Assembly: GCF_004102045.2 (NCBI RefSeq)
Contig: NZ_CP029684.2
Coordinates: 868,001-932,000, forward strand
Direction: 5' to 3'
Length of the DNA: 64,000 nt
DNA from: Oenococcus sicerae
GTDB taxonomy: Bacteria; Bacillota; Bacilli; Lactobacillales; Lactobacillaceae
Shown here in pieces: positions 1 through 7,628 of this stretch (positions are counted from its first letter, which is position 1; every line of letters starts with the position of its first letter). Both the position numbers and the translations under genes were made by a program. The notes beneath the pieces were generated by a model. That model was given only the letters and a program-made list of their open reading frames with translations, had not been told where the DNA came from and ran no database searches.

Positions 1-303
1 GGTGCTGAAGTCCAAGATAAGAAGGTCATTTTGATCGATGATTTAATCTCGACTGGCGGATCCGTCTTAAAAGCAGCTAAAGCGGTGCAAGCGGCTGGTG
101 GGCAGGTCTTAGGTGTTGTTGTGATTTTTTCCTATGAATTGCCAGTTGGCGAGCAAAATTTTGCCAGTGCCCATTTAACTTTTAAATCTTTAACAACTTA
201 TTCGCAATTGATCCAAGCAGCTTTGACACATGGAGATCTAGATGCTTCACAAATTGCCACTTTACGTCAATGGCGTCAAGATCCGGTCGCTTGGCGGGCT
301 TAA
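1..303 (+). CDS. pyrE: Orotate phosphoribosyltransferase, C-terminal part
   Basis: The reading frame is open from base 1, so the gene begins before the window. It carries the PRPP-binding loop VILIDDLISTGGSV near its start, the signature of type I phosphoribosyltransferases, and the last 100 residues fit the length expected after that loop in PyrE. PyrE joins orotate to PRPP to give orotidine monophosphate in de novo pyrimidine synthesis in the cytoplasm. The pyrD start lies 11 bases after its TAA stop, so the two are almost certainly one transcript. The identification as PyrE rather than another phosphoribosyltransferase rests mainly on the pyrD neighbour. Confidence 0.9.
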   Translation, partial: GAEVQDKKVILIDDLISTGGSVLKAAKAVQAAGGQVLGVVVIFSYELPVGEQNFASAHLTFKSLTTYSQLIQAALTHGDLDASQIATLRQWRQDPVAWRA

Positions 304-314
304 AAGGAGAAAAT

Positions 315-1250
315 ATGGACTATACAACGAAGATTGCCAACACAACTTTTGACCATTTATTTATTAATGCAGCCGGTGTTTATTGCCAAACGGCTGAACA
401 GCTGGATCAAATTCAAGAGGCTGAAGCTGTGGCTGCTGTTATGACGAAGTCAGCAACGGCTGAATTAAGGTTAGGCAATCAAGAACCGCGTTATGCTGCT
501 TTTCCTGATCAGCATAATACGATCAATTCAATGGGGCTGCCAAATTTAGGTCTGGATTATTATTTGAATTATGTTTTAAAAAGTCATCTAAAACGACCGA
601 CGATTTTCTCGGTTGTGGGATTGTCGCAAACTGAAATCGTGGCCAATCTGAAAAAACTGCAAGCTAGTAACTATACAGGTTTGGCAGAATTAAATTTGTC
701 TTGTCCAAATGTTCCAGGCGAACCTCAGATCGCTTATGATTTTCAGACAACGGACGAGATTTTGAAACAGGTTTTTGCTTTTTATGACAAACCGTTAGGG
801 ATCAAACTGCCGCCTTATTTTGATTTAGCTCACTTTGATCAGATTGCTAAAATTTTGAATCGTTATCCCTTGGCATATGTCAATTCAATTAATTCGGTCG
901 GCAACGGTTTGGTAATTGATCCAAAAACTGACAAAGTTGTGATGAGACCTAAGGATGGTTTCGGTGGTCTTGGTGGTGCTCAGATCAAGGCAACGGCACT
1001 GGCCAATGTACGTGCTTTAAGGCTGCGTTTACGTCCTGAGATCAAAATGATCGGGACTGGCGGTGTCACTTGCGGCCGTGATGTTTTTGATCACTTGTTA
1101 TGCGGTGCTGACCTGGTTTCGGTAGGCTCGCAGTTAGCGATCGAAGGGCCCACTGTCTTCGCGCGTTTGGAAAAGGAATTAGAAGCTATTTTTACCGAAA
1201 AACAGATTACGAGTCTTGATCAAGTTTGTGGCAAACTAAAAATTTTCTAG
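315..1250 (+). CDS. pyrD: Dihydroorotate dehydrogenase, class 1A (fumarate-type)
   Basis: The 311-residue product oxidises dihydroorotate to orotate with FMN. NLSCPNVPG places the catalytic base at Cys130, which is the class 1A arrangement (class 2 enzymes use Ser), and the length matches the soluble fumarate-dependent enzymes of lactic acid bacteria. MIGTGGV and the following VSVGSQLAIEGP form the C-terminal FMN-phosphate site. I start it at ATG 315 because AAAAGGAG lies just upstream; an upstream in-frame ATG at 270 would overlap pyrE and has no such site. It is the last pyrimidine gene visible here. A class 1A enzyme works without a respiratory quinone, as expected in a fermentative organism. 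Confidence 0.93.
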   Translation: MDYTTKIANTTFDHLFINAAGVYCQTAEQLDQIQEAEAVAAVMTKSATAELRLGNQEPRYAAFPDQHNTINSMGLPNLGLDYYLNYVLKSHLKRPTIFSVVGLSQTEIVANLKKLQASNYTGLAELNLSCPNVPGEPQIAYDFQTTDEILKQVFAFYDKPLGIKLPPYFDLAHFDQIAKILNRYPLAYVNSINSVGNGLVIDPKTDKVVMRPKDGFGGLGGAQIKATALANVRALRLRLRPEIKMIGTGGVTCGRDVFDHLLCGADLVSVGSQLAIEGPTVFARLEKELEAIFTEKQITSLDQVCGKLKIF

Positions 1251-1276
1251 ACAAAGAATTTATAGCTTGCTAAACT
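1248..1276 (+). promoter_or_regulatory. Candidate sigma-A promoter for the MFS gene
   Basis: TAGACA (1248-1253), a 17-base spacer and TAAACT (1271-1276) lie directly after pyrD. Transcription would start near 1283 and give a leader of about 195 bases before the MFS start codon. The hexamers are moderate matches only. Confidence 0.45.
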
Positions 1277-1280
1277 ATTA

Positions 1281-1477
1281 AGCAATGTGAATTTTGCATG
1301 AAGAGAGGGAAGACTTGAAAAATTGCAGCAAACAATTAGACTTGTTCTTGCATTGCTGTTTTTGTATTTCTAATTTTCATGTTCTTTCTACTTCGCAGTT
1401 CCATGATTTATCAATTGATATCAATACCTCAATTATTTCTAATTGAGGTATTTTTTTGGATTTTTTTAGGGGGAAAA
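1281..1477 (+). promoter_or_regulatory. Structured 5' leader with two hairpin terminators, candidate attenuator
   Basis: Two U-tailed hairpins lie in this leader. GCAGCAA (1325-1331) pairs with TTGCTGT (1353-1359) and is followed by TTTT. AATACCTCAATTA (1423-1435) pairs perfectly with TAATTGAGGTATT (1440-1452) and runs into T1451-T1457. Only ten bases separate that T tract from the ribosome binding site at 1468, which leaves no room for a promoter, so the second terminator must be inside the mRNA leader. AGCAATG (1281-1287) could instead pair with CATTGCT (1351-1357), competing with the first hairpin. This is the layout of a riboswitch or other attenuator. I do not recognise a known riboswitch class or a T-box here. 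Confidence 0.5.
1423..1457 (+). terminator. Intrinsic terminator inside the MFS leader
   Basis: A perfect 13-base-pair stem with a four-base loop (TTTC, 1436-1439) is followed by seven T residues. It ends ten bases before the Shine-Dalgarno sequence of the MFS gene. Confidence 0.75.
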
Positions 1478-2734
1478 TTGGAAAATTCGGTTAAAAAAAC
1501 AAATGGCAACGTCGCGCAGCCGCAACAAATTGCGCGTTATCAAAAACAAACTTTATGGTCATCGATCATTGGCTATGCGATGGACGGCTTGGATATGATG
1601 CTGCTATCCTTTGTTCTGCCTTTGATTATGAAAGATTTTCATTTGACGACGGTTCAAGCTGGCGGCATTTCGACGATCACAATGTTTGGTGTCGTGCTTG
1701 GCGGGGCGGTTTTCGGTATTTTAGCTGATCGTTTTGGTCGCGTCAAAGTCTTTACCTGGACAATTTTGATTTTTTCTGTTTTCACAGGTCTTTCAGCGCT
1801 GGCAGCGTCGGACACTATTTTTATTATGATGCGTTTTCTGGCCGGCTTGGGTCTGGGTGGCGAATTTGGTATTGGTATGACACTAGTTTGCGAAAGCTGG
1901 CCGACACAGTTAAGAACGAAAGCAACTTCTTGGGTTGCCTTAGGTTACCAAGGCGGCACTTTATTGGCAACACTGTTAGCTGGTTATGTTTCGATTCATT
2001 TTGGTTGGCGTGGTGTGTTTGCCATTGGCATCTTACCAGCAATTTTGGCATGGTGGACGCGTCGCAATTTGGAAGAACCAGCAATGTGGGTCGAAAATCG
2101 TAAAACAGTCAAAAAGAATTTCGCGATCAAAGAGTTATTCGCCAATAAAAAAATCACCTTGACCACGATTGGTTTGGTGATTTTAACTTCAGTGCAAAAC
2201 CTAGGCTATTTTGGCATCATGAGCTGGATGCCGACAATGCTAGCTGCTCAGCAGCACACGACGATCAATGGCACGATTTTCTGGACCTTGTCAACGATCA
2301 CGGGTATGGTGATCGGCATTATCGTGTTTGCCTGGGCAGCTGATAAATTCGGCCGTAAGCCAGCTTTTATTACTTTTCAGATTTCAGCAGCTATCATCGT
2401 TTGGATCTATTTTAAAATTACCGATCCGACCTTGCTGGTATTGTTTGGCTCAGTGCTTGGCTTTTTTGTTAACGGCATGATGGGCGGCTATGGTGCTTTA
2501 TTGTCGGAACACTATCCGACCGAGATCCGCTCAACTGCCGAGAATCTTATCTTCAATGTTGGACGTTTCATTGGTGGATTCGGCCCGCTATTTATCGGTT
2601 TTATTGCACTGCATCAGTCTTTGTCGACGGCGTTGGGCATGATTTCTGCTATTTATATCATCGCTGCTTTAGCCATGCTCTTCTTGATTCCGGAGACGAA
2701 AGGCCGAGAATTAGCATTGATCACAGAGAATTAA
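1478..2734 (+). CDS. MFS transporter, aromatic acid/H+ symporter-like
   Basis: About 418 residues with twelve predicted membrane helices. The MFS signatures are present: GxLADRFGR-type loop 2-3 (GILADRFGRVKVF), the RFLAGLGLGGEFG motif in helix 4, and the repeat WAADKFGRKP in the second half. The family of sequences with YAMDGLDMML at helix 1 transports organic acids or similar small anions; the substrate here is unknown. I start it at TTG 1478 because AGGGGG lies five bases upstream. An in-frame ATG at 1379 would put a strong terminator hairpin inside the coding region and has no ribosome binding site. The gene ends 14 bases inside the converging acetyltransferase gene. Confidence 0.85.
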   Translation: MENSVKKTNGNVAQPQQIARYQKQTLWSSIIGYAMDGLDMMLLSFVLPLIMKDFHLTTVQAGGISTITMFGVVLGGAVFGILADRFGRVKVFTWTILIFSVFTGLSALAASDTIFIMMRFLAGLGLGGEFGIGMTLVCESWPTQLRTKATSWVALGYQGGTLLATLLAGYVSIHFGWRGVFAIGILPAILAWWTRRNLEEPAMWVENRKTVKKNFAIKELFANKKITLTTIGLVILTSVQNLGYFGIMSWMPTMLAAQQHTTINGTIFWTLSTITGMVIGIIVFAWAADKFGRKPAFITFQISAAIIVWIYFKITDPTLLVLFGSVLGFFVNGMMGGYGALLSEHYPTEIRSTAENLIFNVGRFIGGFGPLFIGFIALHQSLSTALGMISAIYIIAALAMLFLIPETKGRELALITEN

Positions 2735-3260
2735 TTTTTGAATAAACAGCCATATCAAAGAATTCGCCGTCAATTAGGTCAGATTCTTTTTTAATACCTT
2801 CTAAATTAAAATTAAGTCGTTTGGCCACGGCTTGTGAGGCTTTATTTCGAGTCTGTGCTTCTAAAACAAGTCGATGAAGCCTTAACTTACTAAAAGCAAA
2901 CTTGATCAAGGCTGCTTCAGATTCCGTGATGATACCACGGCCGCGAAAATCACGATCCAGCCAGTAACCTGTTTTGGCAGCTTTTTGTCCTTGATTTATT
3001 TCGTGCAGGTCGATCATGCCGACAATTTGTTCATCATAAAAGATTGCAAACGCGTACATTGTTCCTTCGACCAAACGCTGATGATTTTTTTTGATCACAG
3101 CCTGGGCTGCGGCTAGACTTTCTTCTTGCTGACACCAGCTAAAATATAATTTAAATTCGGCCCGATTTTTGTTAACGAGTTCAGAAATCCGCTTGGCATC
3201 TTGTTCCAGTGGGATTTTCAAAAAAAGTCTTTCGTTGATTTGCAGCTGATCAACTGCCAT
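2721..3260 (-). CDS. GNAT family N-acetyltransferase, RimJ/RimL-like
   Basis: The 179-residue protein has the GNAT fold signature of the RimJ/RimL group: YWLDRDFRGRGIITESEAAL supplies the acetyl-CoA pyrophosphate loop (RGRG), followed by LHRLVLEAQTRNKAS and a C-terminal NFNLEGI segment. Members acetylate the N-terminal amine of ribosomal proteins or small amines; the target here cannot be told. I start it at ATG 3260, which overlaps the TAA stop of the upstream dehydrogenase as TAATG, so it is translationally coupled to it. An in-frame ATG 18 bases upstream is less likely. Confidence 0.85.
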   Translation of the reverse strand: MAVDQLQINERLFLKIPLEQDAKRISELVNKNRAEFKLYFSWCQQEESLAAAQAVIKKNHQRLVEGTMYAFAIFYDEQIVGMIDLHEINQGQKAAKTGYWLDRDFRGRGIITESEAALIKFAFSKLRLHRLVLEAQTRNKASQAVAKRLNFNLEGIKKESDLIDGEFFDMAVYSKINSL

Positions 3261-4129
3261 TAAGCCCACTGTTTCCAAAGCTTAATGATCGCCTGTGTCC
3301 CAAGGTCTCCAAGACCTTTGTCATCTGTCAACTTGGCATACAATTGTTCGGCTAGTTTTGTAGCTGGTAAGTCAAGCTGTAGTTTGTCTGCTTCGTCAAG
3401 TGCGATACGCAAGTCTTTTAGCAAATGTTTGGCGTAAAAGCCCGGCTGAAAATCACCTTTTAAAATCCTAGGTGCATAGGTATCCATTGACCAATTATCG
3501 GCCCCGCCAGCAGACAAAGTATCCAGCGTCTCCTGCAGATCAAGTCCAGATGCTTTTGCATAGGTCAGCCATTCAGCTAGGCCGAGCATCGTGGACGCGA
3601 TCATAATCTGATTGGCCATTTTAGCATGCTGACCGTTCCCGGCGGCACCAAAATAATTGACTTTTTTGGAAACGGATGCCAGAATCGGCAATGCTTTATG
3701 GTAGGACGCTAAATCACCGCCGACCATCGTTGTCAGTTTGCCATCACGAGCACCAATATCGCCACCAGAAACAGGTGCATCCAAAACACCGATGCCGATT
3801 TTTTCACCCGTAGCTGCGATTTTTTTCGCCAAAGTGGGCGTTGAAGTTGTCATATCAATTAAAATTTGTCCTGTTTTTGCGACTGATAAAATACCTTTTG
3901 GTCCAAAATAATTTTCTTCAACATCTTTCGGGAAACCAACCATTGTAAAAATAAAATCATGATTTAGTGTGGCCTCAGCTGCAGAATCAGCCCATTTGGC
4001 ACCGCTATCCAAAAGCTTTTGTGCATGGGCCTTGGTGCGATTGTAGACCGTAACTTCTTGGCCGTTTTTCAAAAAATTATTAACAATACCGGTTCCCATA
4101 ACGCCAGTCCCAATAAAAGCAATTTTCAT
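3260..4129 (-). CDS. NAD(P)-dependent beta-hydroxyacid dehydrogenase (3-hydroxyisobutyrate dehydrogenase family)
   Basis: 289 residues. An N-terminal Rossmann fold opens with IAFIGTGVMGTGIV (GxGxxG), followed by the family substrate motif DAPVSGGDIGARDGK and the catalytic lysine in GNGQHAKMANQ. Enzymes of this family oxidise short beta-hydroxyacids or reduce semialdehydes such as succinic, glyoxylic or tartronic semialdehyde; the substrate here is not determined by sequence. GGAGG sits eight bases before ATG 4129, which decides the start over an in-frame ATG six bases upstream. It leads a two-gene operon with the acetyltransferase. Confidence 0.9.
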   Translation of the reverse strand: MKIAFIGTGVMGTGIVNNFLKNGQEVTVYNRTKAHAQKLLDSGAKWADSAAEATLNHDFIFTMVGFPKDVEENYFGPKGILSVAKTGQILIDMTTSTPTLAKKIAATGEKIGIGVLDAPVSGGDIGARDGKLTTMVGGDLASYHKALPILASVSKKVNYFGAAGNGQHAKMANQIMIASTMLGLAEWLTYAKASGLDLQETLDTLSAGGADNWSMDTYAPRILKGDFQPGFYAKHLLKDLRIALDEADKLQLDLPATKLAEQLYAKLTDDKGLGDLGTQAIIKLWKQWA

Positions 4130-4167
4130 TTTCATTTCCTCCAACTAAATTTTATTACAAAAAATGC

Positions 4168-4195
4168 TTGCCTTTTTTAAAATCTTATGTATGAT
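4168..4195 (+). promoter_or_regulatory. Promoter of the candidate tryptophan transporter operon
   Basis: TTGCCT (4168-4173), a 16-base spacer and TATGAT (4190-4195) predict a start near 4202. The transcript then has about 180 bases of leader before trpX, with a leader peptide ATG only some eight bases from the 5' end. Confidence 0.7.
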
Positions 4196-4209
4196 TAAGA
4201 CATTCAGTT

Positions 4210-4257
4210 ATGAAACAGATACGGTTTAACAATCAATCATGGTGGTGGCTCGTCTAG
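4210..4257 (+). CDS. Tryptophan-codon leader peptide (MKQIRFNNQSWWWLV)
   Basis: A 15-residue reading frame starts at ATG 4210 and stops at TAG 4255-4257. It holds three consecutive TGG codons at 4240-4248, although tryptophan is normally the rarest residue, and it sits at the 5' end of a terminator-bearing leader in front of a candidate tryptophan transporter. This is the classical layout of a leader peptide whose translation senses charged tRNA-Trp. There is no clear Shine-Dalgarno sequence; the ATG lies about eight bases from the predicted 5' end, so initiation would be nearly leaderless. The stop codon lies in the loop of the first hairpin. The peptide itself probably has no function. Confidence 0.8.
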   Translation: MKQIRFNNQSWWWLV

Positions 4258-4357
4258 ACGGGCTGTTTGATCGTATCGCGATTACTTTGGCCTGCTAATT
4301 TGCGGGCCTTTTTCTTTACTTTGACGGTGGAAAATTGCTCGCATTTGCGGGCTTTTT
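4248..4357 (+). promoter_or_regulatory. Ribosome-mediated transcription attenuator with tandem terminators (Trp-responsive, predicted)
   Basis: Hairpin A pairs 4248-4253 with 4258-4263 around loop CTAG. Terminator 1 pairs GGCCTGC (4289-4295) with GCGGGCC (4302-4308) and is followed by five T. Terminator 2 pairs GCTCGC (4337-4342) with GCGGGC (4347-4352) and is followed by five T. An antiterminator can form between CGGGCTG (4259-4265) and TGGCCTG (4288-4294), seven pairs including three G-U, and it removes the 5' arm of terminator 1. The freed GCGGGC (4302-4307) can then pair with GCTCGC (4337-4342), which also dismantles terminator 2. A ribosome stalled on the first Trp codon would block hairpin A and allow antitermination; one that reaches the stop codon would cover 4259-4265 and allow termination. 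Confidence 0.75.
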
Positions 4358-4383
4358 ATTTAACTGAAAAAGGGAGAAAATTT

Positions 4384-5397
4384 ATGAAACGCATGATTAG
4401 TTTTACTGTTCTGCTAGCCGCATTTTTGTTGTTTGCCTTCTTTAATACCGGCAAAACAACTCAATCCAGTCAGGCCGACAGTAAGACACAAAAAATTTAT
4501 AAAATCGGCATTCTGCAATTAATGACGCATCCGGCTTTGGATCAGATTCACGCGGGGGTTTTAGCTGGATTGAAGCAAGAAGGCTTTGTCAGTGGCCGAA
4601 ATCTGAAAATCGATTATGAAAATGCGCAAGGAGATCAATCTAATTTGCAGACGATGTCGTCGAAATTCGCCAACGAAAAGGATGATATGACCATTGGTAT
4701 CGCGACACCAGCTGCACAAGCCTTGGCCAAAGCAGCGAATGGTCAAACACCTGTCATTTTAGCTGGTATTACTGATCCGGTCGGCGGTGGCTTGATCAAA
4801 TCCAATGCCCGACCTGGTGCTAATATTACAGGCACATCTGGTGAATCACCTTTGAAATCTCAGTTGGATTTAATCAAACAGATCCTGCCAAAAGCTAAAA
4901 CGTTGGGAATTGTTTACACAACTTCTGATCATGGCGGCAGCTATAATGCAAAAAAAATGGCTGCAATTGCTAAAGCGGCGGGCTATCAGGTCAAGTTATA
5001 TACAATTTCGACAACCAACGACATGCAGACGATCGCCGAAAAAATGGTTTCTCAAGTGCAGGCTGTCTATGCACCACAGGACAATGGTGTTGCGAGTGCA
5101 ATGAAAACTTTGGTCAATGTTGCTAATCAGTCAAAAGTAGCTGTTTTCCCAGCTGTGGATACAATGGTTCAGGCTGGCGGTCTGGCTACCTTGTCAGTTA
5201 ATCAATTCACATTAGGTAAAGAATCCGGCATTATTGCTGGCCGTGTTTTAAAAGGCGAGAAAACATCAACTTATCCATTGACCTTCGTGACAAGAGGGCA
5301 GATGGCGATCAATACTTCTGAAGCAAAAATACTGGGCATCACATTACCGAATTCAGTGGTCAAACAAGCACAAACGAAAGGAGAAATTTACAAATGA
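4384..5397 (+). CDS. trpX: ABC transporter substrate-binding lipoprotein/secreted protein, TrpX type
   Basis: 337 residues: an N-terminal hydrophobic signal segment (residues 3-20), then a two-lobed periplasmic-binding-protein-like domain of the ABC_sub_bind family, with KIGILQLMTHPALDQ, PVILAGITDPVGGGL and the hinge region VYAPQDNGVASAM. No lipobox cysteine is visible, so it may stay anchored by the uncleaved segment. Streptococcal homologues with this three-gene order are assigned to tryptophan uptake. Here the Trp-codon leader peptide upstream gives independent support for that substrate. AAAGGGAG precedes ATG 4384, which sets the start; the longer in-frame start at 4267 would run through both terminators. 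The last bases overlap the permease start as ATGA. Confidence 0.82.
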   Translation: MKRMISFTVLLAAFLLFAFFNTGKTTQSSQADSKTQKIYKIGILQLMTHPALDQIHAGVLAGLKQEGFVSGRNLKIDYENAQGDQSNLQTMSSKFANEKDDMTIGIATPAAQALAKAANGQTPVILAGITDPVGGGLIKSNARPGANITGTSGESPLKSQLDLIKQILPKAKTLGIVYTTSDHGGSYNAKKMAAIAKAAGYQVKLYTISTTNDMQTIAEKMVSQVQAVYAPQDNGVASAMKTLVNVANQSKVAVFPAVDTMVQAGGLATLSVNQFTLGKESGIIAGRVLKGEKTSTYPLTFVTRGQMAINTSEAKILGITLPNSVVKQAQTKGEIYK

Positions 5398-6287
5398 GTA
5401 TGATCGTATCTAGTATCGGACAAGGATTATTATGGGGTATTTTAGGTATAGCCTTATTTCTTACTTTCCGAATTCTGAATTTTCCTGACATGACAGTCGA
5501 AGGATCTTTTCCTTTAGGTGCTGCTAGTGCTGTCACTTTGATCACGCACGGTGTTGATCCGCTGTTAGCTAGTTTGGCAGCCTTTGTTGTTGGGGCACTT
5601 GCCGGCGGCATAACCGGTTTATTGTATACGAAAGGAAAAATTCCGATCCTGTTAGCTGGTATTTTGGTCATGACAGCCTGTCTGTCAATTAATTTGCGCA
5701 TCATGGGTTCTGCGAATGTTTCTTTATTAGGTAAGAAAACAATTTTTTCACCCTTGGCCGGCTTACCGAAATATTTCGATGCGATCTTTATCGGCTTAAC
5801 CATTATTGTCGTGGTCACCTTGGTCATTATTTATTTTCTGCAAAGCGAGCTGGGCCAAGCTTTCATTGTAACGGGCGATAATCCCACGATGGCACAATCG
5901 ATCGGTATTCGCACAGATCGTATGACGAATATGGGCTTGATGGTTTCCAACGGTTTAATTGCTTTTGGCGGGGCTGTGATTGCGCAGAATAATGGATATG
6001 CAGATATCAATATGGGGATCGGCATTATTGTGATTGCCTTAGCCTCAATTATTATTGGCGAAGTTGTTTTCGGTGAACTAACCATGAACCAACGCTTGCT
6101 TGCAATTACTTTGGGATCGATCATTTACCGTTTTGTTCTCTTGATCGTGCTGCAGCTTGGTTTTTCAACAAATGATTTAAATTTGATTTCTGCGATACTG
6201 CTGGCTATTTGTCTTATGGCACCGTGGCTGAACAGCTTGCTGCATTTGGATAAGGTGATCAAAAAAGGAGTTACTGTTCATGACTGA
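5394..6287 (+). CDS. trpY: ABC transporter permease, TrpY type
   Basis: 297 residues, almost entirely hydrophobic, with eight to nine membrane helices and the early motif FRILNFPDMTVEGSFPLGAA that is typical of the permeases paired with ABC_sub_bind proteins (branched-chain-amino-acid permease-like fold). It would form the transmembrane channel for the substrate delivered by the upstream binding protein, energised by the downstream ATPase. The ATG overlaps the preceding stop by four bases, so translation is coupled. Tryptophan as substrate is inferred from the leader and from streptococcal trpXYZ. Confidence 0.85.
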   Translation: MSMIVSSIGQGLLWGILGIALFLTFRILNFPDMTVEGSFPLGAASAVTLITHGVDPLLASLAAFVVGALAGGITGLLYTKGKIPILLAGILVMTACLSINLRIMGSANVSLLGKKTIFSPLAGLPKYFDAIFIGLTIIVVVTLVIIYFLQSELGQAFIVTGDNPTMAQSIGIRTDRMTNMGLMVSNGLIAFGGAVIAQNNGYADINMGIGIIVIALASIIIGEVVFGELTMNQRLLAITLGSIIYRFVLLIVLQLGFSTNDLNLISAILLAICLMAPWLNSLLHLDKVIKKGVTVHD

Positions 6288-7050
6288 AACTATTTTGTCT
6301 TTAAAAAATGTTGTTGTTAAAGTGAATCAGAATCAAAGCGACGAAACAGAAATCTTAAAATCCTTAAATCTTGATATTCATGCTGGCGATTTTATTACGC
6401 TGTTGGGTTCGAATGGGGCAGGCAAATCAACCATTTTTAATGCAATTGCCGCTACTATCGCGATCGATGCTGGTCAGATTCTGCATAATGGCCGTGACAT
6501 TACTAAGGATAGCCCGGAAAAACGGACACAATTTCTGAGCCGTGTTTTTCAGGATCCCAAAATGGGGACCAGCCCGCGTATGACCGTCGCCGAAAATCTG
6601 CTGCTGGCTGCTAAGCGTGGTGAAAAACGCGGGTTGCGTTCAAGACATTTAAGAGCGCATATGGCAGCCTTTCAAAAAATAACCGCTGGTATGAATAATA
6701 ATTTAGATCAGCGTCTTAATACGGCCACGGAAAACTTATCCGGCGGTCAAAGACAAGCACTGAGTTTTCTCATGGCAACTTATAAAAAACCTGATATCTT
6801 GCTGCTTGATGAACATACTGCAGCGCTGGATCCTAAAACTGGTCAGGCTTTGATGGCAGCCACAGCAGCGCGTGTTGCCGAGGATCATTTAACATGCTTG
6901 ATGATCACACATCATATGGAAGACGCTTTGAAATATGGCAACCGTTTGATCGTCATCAAGGACGGCCGAGTTGCTCATGATTTCAATCACGAAGAAAAAT
7001 CCCAGTTGACTAAGGAAAAACTGCTATCGTTTTTCGATCTTACTGAATAG
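6280..7050 (+). CDS. trpZ: ABC transporter ATP-binding protein, TrpZ type
   Basis: 256 residues with all nucleotide-binding motifs: Walker A GSNGAGKST (residues 43-51), signature LSGGQRQA near residue 149, Walker B ILLLDEHTAALDP and the switch histidine in MITHHMED. The Q-loop lies in VFQDPKMG. It hydrolyses ATP on the cytoplasmic face to drive the permease encoded just before it, whose end it overlaps by eight bases. It is the last gene of the operon; an intrinsic terminator follows within ten bases. Confidence 0.92.
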   Translation: MTETILSLKNVVVKVNQNQSDETEILKSLNLDIHAGDFITLLGSNGAGKSTIFNAIAATIAIDAGQILHNGRDITKDSPEKRTQFLSRVFQDPKMGTSPRMTVAENLLLAAKRGEKRGLRSRHLRAHMAAFQKITAGMNNNLDQRLNTATENLSGGQRQALSFLMATYKKPDILLLDEHTAALDPKTGQALMAATAARVAEDHLTCLMITHHMEDALKYGNRLIVIKDGRVAHDFNHEEKSQLTKEKLLSFFDLTE

Positions 7051-7052
7051 AC

Positions 7053-7084
7053 AAAGTCGCTCGTTAGAAGAGCGACTTTTTGTC
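7053..7084 (+). terminator. Terminator of the trpXYZ operon
   Basis: AAAGTCGCTC (7053-7062) pairs with GAGCGACTTT (7070-7079) around a seven-base loop, then T continues to 7081. Confidence 0.9.
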
Positions 7085-7184
7085 TATTTAGATTTGTTTT
7101 TATAATTATAAGTATTATATATATTTATTTTACAAATATATGAGACAATGTTTAAATTTAATTAAACAAAAAGGAGATCGAATA

Positions 7185-7628
7185 ATGGCTAAAATTTATA
7201 AAAACGTTCTGATTGCGATGGATGGCTCCAAGGAAGCACGAGATGCCTTTCGAAAAACACTTGATTTTTTTCAGAACTTTGGCAATGCAAAACCGCATTT
7301 AATTATTACTCATGTTTTAGACACACCACATTATCCAAGCGTCATTTCCGAAGATGCAGAAATGATGAATTCGCCAAGTATGGAAAAGAAAGAAAGTCTA
7401 TTGAGCCTTAAAAAGGAAGCACAAGCGGCTGGGTTTTTAGATACTGAAACGCTTATCAGGCATGGTTCTCCCAAAGAACTGTTAACAAACGAAATACCAA
7501 CAAAAGTAGCTGCTGATTTGATCGTGGTTGGCGCGATCGGTCTTGGCAAAATTGAGAATGCATTGCTTGGTTCAGTGACAGAATATGTTGTGAGAGAATC
7601 AAAAATCGACGTTTTGGTTATTCGCTGA
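7185..7628 (+). CDS. Universal stress protein, UspA family
   Basis: 147 residues, one Usp domain. The N-terminus NVLIAMDGSKEA is the usual first strand and acidic nucleotide contact, and GAIGLGKIENALLGS near residue 125 fits the ATP-binding consensus G-2x-G-9x-G-S exactly, so it is likely an ATP-binding UspFG-like member. Its molecular role is unknown beyond stress survival. AAGGAG precedes ATG 7185; an in-frame ATG at 7140 lacks a site. The gene has its own very AT-rich upstream region (7085-7184) and no obvious terminator downstream. Confidence 0.88.
   Translation: MAKIYKNVLIAMDGSKEARDAFRKTLDFFQNFGNAKPHLIITHVLDTPHYPSVISEDAEMMNSPSMEKKESLLSLKKEAQAAGFLDTETLIRHGSPKELLTNEIPTKVAADLIVVGAIGLGKIENALLGSVTEYVVRESKIDVLVIR

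Noticed and set aside
1294-1440. Possible Cys-rich leader frame (Cys-Cys-Phe-Cys) in the MFS leader
   Set aside because: It would need a TTG start without ribosome binding site and spans both hairpins; nothing ties an MFS transporter of this type to cysteine.
1379-1477. N-terminal extension of the MFS gene from ATG 1379
   Set aside because: It would translate through a perfect terminator hairpin and has no ribosome binding site, while TTG 1478 follows AGGGGG.
4239-4298. Alternative leader frame starting ATGGTGGTG
   Set aside because: It overlaps the Trp-codon frame, has no ribosome binding site, no amino acid bias, and its ATG lies further from the predicted 5' end.
4202-4383. T-box riboswitch before the ABC transporter
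   Set aside because: The T-box core sequence that binds the tRNA acceptor end is absent, and the leader peptide explains the control better.
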